A stretch of 60,410 bases of DNA from Chitinophaga pinensis. GTDB taxonomy: Bacteria; Bacteroidota; Bacteroidia; 2-12-FULL-35-15. Position numbers and translations under genes: made by a program. The stretch spans positions 1 through 60,410 of the forward strand of contig CAMCYR010000014.1 in assembly GCA_945885475.1 (NCBI GenBank), written 5' to 3'. Numbering within the stretch: the first letter of the stretch is position 1; every line of letters starts with the position of its first letter. The notes beneath the pieces were generated by a model that made no database searches, had not been told where the DNA came from, and worked only from the letters and a program-made list of their open reading frames with translations. This document shows, piece after piece, positions 27,328 to 33,614 of this stretch.

Positions 27328-28235
27328 CATTCCTTATTGACTTCCCATACCATCACGGACCTGTCATCACCCGTTGATAAAAGATAGTTCTCCGTCCATA
27401 TTAATTTATTTACCGAGTTCACATGGCCTTCAAAATTTTCTTTATTGATGCGCACTTGTAATTCAAACGTTTCGGCATCCCAAATTTTTATTGTTTTATC
27501 TCTGCTAGCTGTTGCAAATAATTTTGCATCAGGAGAAAATACGATATCGTAGATCGCAAAGTTGTGAGCCGGAATACTTTTAATGCGTGTATATGTTTTT
27601 GCATCCCAAATGTTGAGATGTGCATCCCTTCCTCCTGTTAGGATCAGAGCTCCGTCAGGTGAGTAGCAAATACAATTAGCAGAAAGTGTGTGAGCTACAA
27701 ATATTTTCTTTTCTTCTAAAGTTGTTAAATCAAAAATGCGGATGTTGCAATCGCCACTTGCTAATGCTATTTCTTTGTTGTGGTAATTAAAAGCAATACT
27801 TCTCACTTTTTCTGCACAAATTTTTTTTATTTGAATCATCGAAAGTGTTTCCAAACTACAAATGGCAAAATTCCCATCGCCACCAGCAGAATAAAAACAA
27901 TTTGTTTCTGCTGAATATTTTAAATCGAAAATGGAAGACGTGTGATGCTGTAGTATTTTCAGTTCTTGTTTTTTTTCTAAATCTAAAACATGAATGCTTC
28001 CTGCTGATGTTCCAACCAATAAAATATTTTTTTGAGGAATATTACAAATAGCGTAAACTATGGATGGAAATTGGGCTGCAAACTTTTCGGCTTGCAATGT
28101 ATCGAGATTCCACAAGGCAATAAATTTGTCACTGCTCCCCGAATACAGCAGTGAAGATGATGCTCCTTGCTCAAGTGCATAGACGGCACCACTATGTCCG
28201 GTTAAAGTGCCTATTTTTTTGACCGCAAGTTTCAT
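27324..28235 (-). CDS. WD40-repeat beta-propeller protein
   Basis: About 303 residues if started at the ATG at 28235 (MKLAVKKIGTLTGH), which is where the propeller begins; the upstream ATG would add a non-conserved 13-residue tail. Seven blades can be counted by their D/W-D ends: SDKFIALWNLDT, AGSIHVLDLE, DGNFAICSLET, DCNIRIFDLTT, DAHLNIWDAKT, DKTIKIWDAET and DRSVMVWEVN. There is no signal peptide, so it is cytoplasmic, with a probable scaffold role. Such free-standing propellers are less frequent in bacteria than in eukaryotes but known in this phylum. It converges with the phospholipase-like gene. Confidence 0.92.
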   Translation of the reverse strand: MKLAVKKIGTLTGHSGAVYALEQGASSSLLYSGSSDKFIALWNLDTLQAEKFAAQFPSIVYAICNIPQKNILLVGTSAGSIHVLDLEKKQELKILQHHTSSIFDLKYSAETNCFYSAGGDGNFAICSLETLSMIQIKKICAEKVRSIAFNYHNKEIALASGDCNIRIFDLTTLEEKKIFVAHTLSANCICYSPDGALILTGGRDAHLNIWDAKTYTRIKSIPAHNFAIYDIVFSPDAKLFATASRDKTIKIWDAETFELQVRINKENFEGHVNSVNKLIWTENYLLSTGDDRSVMVWEVNKEC

Positions 28236-28269
28236 GTTGCTAAAATAAGCATTATCCTCCGAGGTTTTC

Positions 28270-28347
28270 ACCATAGATTACAGAGACTTGCACGGATTCT
28301 TTTTTTAATTTTTATTGTTTTCCGAGATAATCTGTGCCATCTGTGGT
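28270..28347. repeat. Imperfect inverted repeat of the ACAGATT type
   Basis: ACCATAGAT at 28270-28278 pairs with ATCTGTGGT at 28339-28347 (one mismatch), with further half-sites (GATTACAGAGA, GCACGGATT, AATCTGTGCC) between. It resembles the intergenic cacagatt-type dispersed repeats seen in Bacteroidota. It separates the WD40 gene from the htpG promoter. Confidence 0.5.
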
Positions 28348-28363
28348 GCTATTTTATTATGTT

Positions 28364-28415
28364 TGGACTAGAATTGTCATCTTGTCAGCATATCTGCGCT
28401 GGCACATCATTTGAC
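28364..28415 (+). promoter_or_regulatory. Composite stress promoter of htpG (sigma-54-like)
   Basis: GAC (28366-28368), 7 bases, GTCA (28376-28379), one base, CTTGTCA (28381-28387), 12 bases, TGGCACAT (28400-28407), two bases, TTTGAC (28410-28415). TGGCAC/TTTGAC has the -24/-12 geometry of sigma-54 promoters (TGGCAC-N5-TTGC), except that the GC of the -12 box is GA. Every one of these elements recurs with identical spacing upstream of lemA. There is no TTTG/TAnnTTTG promoter at this position. The ATG follows about 53 bases after TTTGAC. Confidence 0.65.
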
Positions 28416-28467
28416 TACTGTATCTTTTTTTAATCATTTTAAATAATAACCTTAAACACCTATACCT

Positions 28468-30330
28468 ATGAGTACTGGAAAAATAAATGTTCAAACCGAA
28501 AACATTTTCCCAATTATTAAGAAATTTCTTTACAGTGATCACGAGATCTTTTTGCGTGAATTGGTCTCAAATGCTGTTGATGCAACACAAAAATTAAAAA
28601 CATTGACGGCTATTGGTGAAGCGATAGGTGATCTTGGTGATATTAAAGTAGAGGTTATTCTTAATAAAGAGGATAAAACAATTACTATCCGGGACAAAGG
28701 AATAGGAATGACAGCCGAAGAAATTGAAAAATACATTACTCAAATTGCTTTTAGTGGTGCTGAAGAATTCGTAAATAAATACAAGGATAAAGCATCTGAA
28801 TCCAACGCTATCATCGGGCATTTTGGTTTAGGTTTTTATTCGGGATTTATGGTGGCAAAAAAAATTGAAATTATATCCTTATCTTTTAAAGAAGGATCAA
28901 AAGCGGTTCACTGGGAATGCGATGGAAGTCCTGAATACACCATTGAAGAAACATCAAAATCCGGTCGAGGAACCGATATTGTATTACACATTGCAGAAGA
29001 TTCCGAAGAATTTTTAGAAGAGCAGCGGATCGATCATTTGTTGACCAAATATTGCAAATTTCTTCCTGTCGAAATTAAATTCGGTACGCGCAAAGAAGGA
29101 GAAAAAGATACTGAAGTGGAGGTAGATAATGTAATTAATAATCCTTCTCCTGCCTGGACTAAAAAGCCTTCTGATCTTAAGGATGATGATTATAAAGCAT
29201 TTTACCGTGAATTATATCCTATGACTTTCGAAGAGCCACTTTTTCATATCCACCTGAATGTAGACTATCCTTTTAATCTGACCGGGATTCTTTATTTTCC
29301 AAGAATAAAAAAATCGTTCGAAGCTCAGAAAGATAAAATTCAATTATACTGTAATCAAGTTTTTGTGACCGATTCGGTAGAAAATATTGTTCCTGATTTC
29401 TTGTCCTTGTTACAAGGTGTAATTGACTCTCCGGATATTCCTTTAAACGTCAGTAGAAGTTATTTGCAAAGTGATGCAAGCGTTAAAAAGATCTCTGCTC
29501 ATATTACCAAAAAAGTAGCTGATAAGCTGGACGAAATATTCAAAAAAGACCGTGCTGATTTTGAATCGAAGTGGGAAGATATTAAGATCTTCGTCCAGTA
29601 CGGAATGCTTTCAGAAGAAAAGTTTTATGAAAAAGCGCAGAAATTTGCCTTGCTGAAAAGTACTGACGGAACCTACTCAACGTTGGACGAATATGCTGAA
29701 AAAGTAAAAGCGGCACAAACGGATAAAGACAATAAAGTAATCTATTTATATACGACAAACTCAGAAGAGCAGCACAGTTTTATTGAAACAGCTAAAGAAC
29801 GCGGCTATGATGTGATTCTTTTTGATAGCCCGATTGATGCTCATTATATCAATCAATTAGAGCAAAAACTTCAAAATACTTCTTTTGTTCGTGTTGATGC
29901 TGATGTTATTGATAAAATCATCAAAAAAGAAGAGGAGCAGCCTTCTAAACTGACTGAAACGGATCAAAATCTCTTGAAACCAATCGTTGAAGAAATGGTT
30001 CCCAAGGAGAAATTCACTGTTGTGTTTGAAAGCTTGAGCGAAAAGGATGCGCCTATGATCATAACCAAACCCGAGTTTATGAGAAGGATGAAAGACATGA
30101 GCGCAATGGGTGGCGGAGGAATGGCTTTTTATGGTTCAATGCCTGATATGCATAATTTAGTTGTAAATTGCAATCACCCTTTGATTTCAAAAATTCTGAA
30201 TGAGAAAGATGCTCAAAAGCAAAAGCAACTGACAAAACAAACTGCTGATTTGGCAATGCTCTCGCAAGGGCTCTTGAAAGGTGAAGAATTAACAAAGTTT
30301 ATAAGAAGAAGTATCGAATTGATAGATTAA
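28468..30330 (+). CDS. htpG: Molecular chaperone HtpG (Hsp90)
   Basis: A 620-residue ATP-dependent chaperone. The N-terminal GHKL ATPase has the catalytic Glu and nucleotide contacts in FLRELVSNAVDATQKLK (about residues 27-43), DKGIGMT and GHFGLGFYSGFMVA. The middle domain (YPFNLTGILYFP; NQVFVTDSVENIVPDFLSLL; DSPDIPLNVSRSYLQ) holds the conserved Arg of the catalytic loop (VSRSYLQ). The C-terminal dimerisation domain ends in TKFIRRSIELID. Slightly short for a bacterial HtpG but complete. Upstream is the stress-type promoter shared with lemA; no terminator is obvious downstream. Confidence 0.97.
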   Translation: MSTGKINVQTENIFPIIKKFLYSDHEIFLRELVSNAVDATQKLKTLTAIGEAIGDLGDIKVEVILNKEDKTITIRDKGIGMTAEEIEKYITQIAFSGAEEFVNKYKDKASESNAIIGHFGLGFYSGFMVAKKIEIISLSFKEGSKAVHWECDGSPEYTIEETSKSGRGTDIVLHIAEDSEEFLEEQRIDHLLTKYCKFLPVEIKFGTRKEGEKDTEVEVDNVINNPSPAWTKKPSDLKDDDYKAFYRELYPMTFEEPLFHIHLNVDYPFNLTGILYFPRIKKSFEAQKDKIQLYCNQVFVTDSVENIVPDFLSLLQGVIDSPDIPLNVSRSYLQSDASVKKISAHITKKVADKLDEIFKKDRADFESKWEDIKIFVQYGMLSEEKFYEKAQKFALLKSTDGTYSTLDEYAEKVKAAQTDKDNKVIYLYTTNSEEQHSFIETAKERGYDVILFDSPIDAHYINQLEQKLQNTSFVRVDADVIDKIIKKEEEQPSKLTETDQNLLKPIVEEMVPKEKFTVVFESLSEKDAPMIITKPEFMRRMKDMSAMGGGGMAFYGSMPDMHNLVVNCNHPLISKILNEKDAQKQKQLTKQTADLAMLSQGLLKGEELTKFIRRSIELID

Positions 30331-30404
30331 TAAGGTGTTATGAAGCGTGGATGTGTTAAATTCCTGCTTTTTAAGGGCTTTTGCTTCAGATCTTTCATCT
30401 CATA

Positions 30405-30456
30405 CTGACAAAAATAGTCAGCTTGTCACAATGGCTATTTTGGTACATGCTTTGAC
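30405..30456 (+). promoter_or_regulatory. Composite stress promoter of lemA (sigma-54-like)
   Basis: CTGAC (30405-30409), seven bases, GTCAG (30417-30421) form a perfect inverted repeat; CTTGTCA (30422-30428), 12 bases, TGGTACAT (30441-30448), two bases, TTTGAC (30451-30456). Spacing is identical to the htpG block. The lemA ATG lies 37 bases after TTTGAC. Confidence 0.65.
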
Positions 30457-30493
30457 AATTTAAACGCATATTAACTAAAACAAAAATAAAAAA

Positions 30494-31048
30494 ATGAAAA
30501 AAGGTTTAATAATAGGAGGAGGCTTACTTCTTTTTGTATTTATCATCTTTATGATGTATCGGAGCAATTTTAATACTGCAAATGGTTACCAGAAAGAGGT
30601 TGACAAAGCTTGGGGTAACGTTCAATCCAGTTATCAAAGACGCGCTGATTTAATTCCTCAGTTGGTCGCAACCGTAAAAGGTGCTGCAGAAAATGAAAGA
30701 GGTATTTTAACTGCTGTTACGCAAGCGCGTGCAGGAATTGTAAATGCGAAAACACCCGAAGATATGGAATTGATGGGTAAGAAAATAAATACAGCTATTA
30801 ACCTGGCTTTTGAGGCATACCCTCAAATCCGTTCAACAGAAAACTTCCAGGCATTACAAGCTCAATTAGAAGGGACCGAAAATCGGATCAATTATTCACG
30901 TGATGAATATAACGAGAAGGTGGCTGTATATAATTCCCACATCACAGGGTTTTTAAATGAAATGCTTTTGAATAAGACAAGATTTCCTGGAAAAGAATCT
31001 TTCAAGGCAGCTGAAGGTTCTGAAAAAGCTCCTGAAGTTAAATTTTAA
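30494..31048 (+). CDS. lemA: LemA family membrane-anchored protein
   Basis: A 184-residue protein with one N-terminal transmembrane helix (about residues 4-22) and then a long alpha-helical periplasmic or surface domain. WGNVQSSYQRRADLIPQLVATVKGAA (residues 39-64; core QSSYQRRADLIPQLV) and the INYSRDEYNEKVAVYNSHITGF segment are the LemA signature. The family's role is unclear; in many bacteria it is encoded beside TPM-domain proteins as here. Its promoter is the composite element shared with htpG, suggesting envelope-stress control of this cluster. Assignment is strong. Confidence 0.96.
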   Translation: MKKGLIIGGGLLLFVFIIFMMYRSNFNTANGYQKEVDKAWGNVQSSYQRRADLIPQLVATVKGAAENERGILTAVTQARAGIVNAKTPEDMELMGKKINTAINLAFEAYPQIRSTENFQALQAQLEGTENRINYSRDEYNEKVAVYNSHITGFLNEMLLNKTRFPGKESFKAAEGSEKAPEVKF

Positions 31049-31146
31049 GAAAGTTTTAATTTGCCGGTATCTGAAAGTTGGAGATGGATTGTTGAATCTC
31101 AATGGTCCATCTCCTATTTTATTCTGAACTTTTTTATTCTATTTTA

Positions 31147-31584
31147 ATGAGCGCAAAGAAATTTTTCACTCCTGATCAACAGAAATCCATTCAAAAATCC
31201 ATTGCCAATGCCGAATTGAACACCTCCGGTGAAATTCGTGTGCATATTGACGATAAATGTAAAGAAGCTGTTTTAGATAAAGCTGCAGACACTTTCCATA
31301 TGTTGAAAATGGATAAGACTGATCTACGTAACGGTGTTTTGTTTTATTTGGCCGTTTCTGACCATAAATTTGCTATTCTTGGTGATAAAGGAATTAACGA
31401 AAAAGTGCCCGAAGATTTTTGGGACAATATTAAGATCGTTATGCTTGAGCACTTCAAAAAACAACAATTTACCGAAGGACTTTGTAAAGGGATAGAAATG
31501 GCTGGAGAAAAATTGAAAGTAAACTTTCCCCTACAATCCAATGACACGAACGAACTCACGGATGAGCTTAGTTTTGGTAAATAA
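31147..31584 (+). CDS. TPM-domain protein, cytoplasmic or membrane-facing
   Basis: About 145 residues when started at the ATG at 31147 (MSAKKFFTPDQQKSI). TPM domains (YgcG/Psb32 fold) are implicated in phosphatase activity or envelope and photosystem maintenance. The segment SGEIRVHIDDKC, then FHMLKMDKTDLRNGVLFYLAVSDHKFAILGDKGINEKVPEDFW (key AILGDKGINEKV), is the family core. There is no signal peptide, unlike the next gene. It lies 98 bases after lemA and 16 bases before the secreted TPM protein, in one operon. Confidence 0.88.
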   Translation: MSAKKFFTPDQQKSIQKSIANAELNTSGEIRVHIDDKCKEAVLDKAADTFHMLKMDKTDLRNGVLFYLAVSDHKFAILGDKGINEKVPEDFWDNIKIVMLEHFKKQQFTEGLCKGIEMAGEKLKVNFPLQSNDTNELTDELSFGK

Positions 31585-31600
31585 ATTTAATTGATAACGG

Positions 31601-32383
31601 ATGTTAAAAAAATATTTTTCATTTTTATTCTTACTGCTTACCCTATCTGTTTTTTCTCAAGCGGATGCTGTACCTGAAAGACCAAGTCCTCAACGATTAG
31701 TAAATGTTTTTTCCTCAACCGCCTTTATTTCATCTGATGAACAGGCGCTTTTAGAACAAAAACTTCAAACATTTGCTAATCAGACCTCTAATCAAATCGT
31801 ACTTGTAATTGTGGATGACCTTGGCGGGATGGAGCCATGGCAATACGCAAATGAACTTGGTCAAAAATGGGGTGTTGGTCAAAGTGAAAACGATAATGGT
31901 ATTGTACTACTTATTAAGCCTTCCGGTGGCAAAGGACAGCGGAAGTATTTTATTGCGCCCGGTAGAGGTTTAGAGGGAGCTATCCCGGATTATACCTGCA
32001 GACAAATAGAAGAAACAGAACTCCTACCGAATCTGAAATCGCAAAACTATTATCAAGCATTGGATAAAACTACGGATGTATTAATGGCCTTGTCCAAAGG
32101 TGAATACAATTCGGATGCTTACGGAAAAAAAAATAAAGGCAAAGGACTAAGCAAGTTGAAATTGGGCTTGATGCTTATTGCATTCATTATTTTTATTATT
32201 ATCAGTATTAAACGTGGTGGAAGAGGTGGGAATGGCGGAGTGAGTATGGGTACCGGCTTTCTATTAGGATCAATGTTTAGCGGTGGCGGTCATGGCAGTT
32301 TTGGTGGCGGCGGCTCTTCAGGAGGATTTGGTGGTTTTGGTGGCGGTGGTTTTGGTGGTGGTGGTGCCGGTGGAAGTTGGTAA
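31601..32383 (+). CDS. Secreted/membrane TPM-domain protein with glycine-rich tail (YgcG-like)
   Basis: A 260-residue protein with signal peptide (residues 1-20, ending in SVFSQA), a TPM domain (about residues 30-165, with EQALLEQKLQTFANQTSNQI and IAPGRGLEGAIPDYTCRQIE), a transmembrane helix (about residues 190-208), and a glycine-rich tail that is mostly GGG, GFGG and GSFGGGGSSGG. That organisation is typical of YgcG-like proteins. Length and layout are normal. It closes the lemA-TPM-TPM set; the TerB/DnaJ gene follows 132 bases later with its own weak promoter. Confidence 0.92.
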   Translation: MLKKYFSFLFLLLTLSVFSQADAVPERPSPQRLVNVFSSTAFISSDEQALLEQKLQTFANQTSNQIVLVIVDDLGGMEPWQYANELGQKWGVGQSENDNGIVLLIKPSGGKGQRKYFIAPGRGLEGAIPDYTCRQIEETELLPNLKSQNYYQALDKTTDVLMALSKGEYNSDAYGKKNKGKGLSKLKLGLMLIAFIIFIIISIKRGGRGGNGGVSMGTGFLLGSMFSGGGHGSFGGGGSSGGFGGFGGGGFGGGGAGGSW

Positions 32384-32490
32384 TCTGCGAATTCTTCTAA
32401 TATAAATACTATTATATATACTGACTTCTGATTTTATCTTTTCATAATCTGAATTTTTATTCAATTTTCTCACTGCTATTTTTAAATAAT

Positions 32491-32498
32491 TAACTTTG
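32491..32498 (+). promoter_or_regulatory. Possible -7 box for the TerB/DnaJ gene
   Basis: TAACTTTG fits TAnnTTTG and lies 18 bases before the ATG. I do not see a convincing -33 TTTG at the right spacing, so confidence is low. Confidence 0.35.
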
Positions 32499-32515
32499 CT
32501 GCAGAAAAATATATT

Positions 32516-33265
32516 ATGGCAAATTTAAAGTTTGGTAAATGGTTAGGTGGCGGATTAGGATGGGCTTTGGGTGGACCCCTTGGCGGTATTTTAGGATTTG
32601 CTGTAGGTTCTGCTTTTGATGCAGCAAGTGTAACGGTTCAGACAGGGGGTCAAACAAATTTTTCTTCAAGGACTCCGTCTTCAAATGTAGGTGATTTTGC
32701 TGCCAGCTTATTGGTACTGTCTGCTGCCGTCATGAAAAGTGATGGAAAGGTTCTTAAAAGTGAACTGGATTATATCAAACGCTTTTTAAGTACTCAGTTT
32801 GGTGAGCAAAATGCGCAGCAGCAAATTTTACTTTTACAGCAAATTTTAAAACAAAATATTCCACTTCAGGATGTCTGCCTCCAGATCAAGCAATACATGC
32901 CTCATTCTGAAAGACTTCAAATTATACATTACTTATTTGGTATCTCAAAAGCGGATGGTCACGTTCATGAATCAGAACTGCAAACAATTCAAACAATAGC
33001 TAATTATTTGGGTGTGAGTGCCGCTGATTTTAATTCTCTGAAAGCAATGTATTTCAGAGATGTAAACAGTGATTTTCTTATTTTAGAAATTACCTCTGCT
33101 GCTTCAGATGACGAAGTGAAAAAAGCTTACCGTAGAATGGCGGTAAAGTTTCACCCTGATAAAGTAGCTGCCCTTGGTGAAGATGTTCAAAAGGCAGCAA
33201 ATGAAAAGTTTCAGAAAGTGCAGAGTGCCTACGAAAATATTAAAAAGCAAAGAGGCTTTTCTTAA
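32516..33265 (+). CDS. TerB-domain protein with C-terminal J-domain (DjlA-like co-chaperone)
   Basis: A 249-residue protein. Glycine-rich hydrophobic N-terminus (residues 7-33, GGGLGWALGGPLGGILGFAV), a TerB-like all-helical domain (about residues 60-165, SAAVMKSDGKVLKSELDYIK and ISKADGHVHESELQTI, with two acidic metal-type loops), and a J-domain at the end (about residues 185-249) with the HPD tripeptide in KFHPDKV. This order matches DjlA, a membrane-linked DnaJ-type co-chaperone that recruits DnaK. It lies downstream of htpG, lemA and TPM genes, consistent with a stress and envelope cluster. Confidence 0.92.
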   Translation: MANLKFGKWLGGGLGWALGGPLGGILGFAVGSAFDAASVTVQTGGQTNFSSRTPSSNVGDFAASLLVLSAAVMKSDGKVLKSELDYIKRFLSTQFGEQNAQQQILLLQQILKQNIPLQDVCLQIKQYMPHSERLQIIHYLFGISKADGHVHESELQTIQTIANYLGVSAADFNSLKAMYFRDVNSDFLILEITSAASDDEVKKAYRRMAVKFHPDKVAALGEDVQKAANEKFQKVQSAYENIKKQRGFS

Positions 33266-33268
33266 TTA

Positions 33269-33490
33269 CTACTTCAAATTTGTATCGATTGTTTCTATTA
33301 ATGCACATGGAACAATCTCTATATGACATTGATTATTATCCTGTTTGAAAAGATTGTAATTGTTGTTAGAGATAAATTGGTAAGCATCATTTACCATATT
33401 TTCAATCAGCATTCCGTATTTTCTTTTTCCGTTTTTCAAATAGATTACAGCCTCAATAATGCTGTCGTTTTTACTTCTTTCGATATTCAT
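33269..33490 (-). CDS. Small hypothetical protein
   Basis: A 73-residue open frame with good coding character: IIEAVIYLKNGKRKYGMLIENM and a hydrophilic remainder, no signal or membrane segment. The stop lies three bases from that of the convergent TerB/DnaJ gene and the start is downstream of a terminator that ends the 36533-33615 gene. I do not recognise a family. It could be a real small regulator-like protein or a spurious frame, though the spacing favours a gene. Confidence 0.55.
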   Translation of the reverse strand: MNIERSKNDSIIEAVIYLKNGKRKYGMLIENMVNDAYQFISNNNYNLFKQDNNQCHIEIVPCALIETIDTNLK

Positions 33491-33566
33491 ATTTCTTTTA
33501 ATTTTTTGTAAAAATACTCCCCCGGTATTATGACAATATTACTTTAGAGTTATGAAAAGTCTTCCC

Positions 33567-33600
33567 AAAAAAAAAGCTCTCCAGTTGGAGAGCTTTTTTT
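33567..33600 (-). terminator. Terminator for the first gliding-type T9SS gene
   Basis: An eight-base perfect stem (AGCTCTCC, loop AGTT, GGAGAGCT; 33575-33594) flanked by A and T runs on both sides. On the minus strand it follows the stop at 33615 and is very strong. It would also work on the plus strand, where the TerB/DnaJ gene ends far upstream. Confidence 0.9.
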
Positions 33601-33614
33601 GATTTGATCTATTA

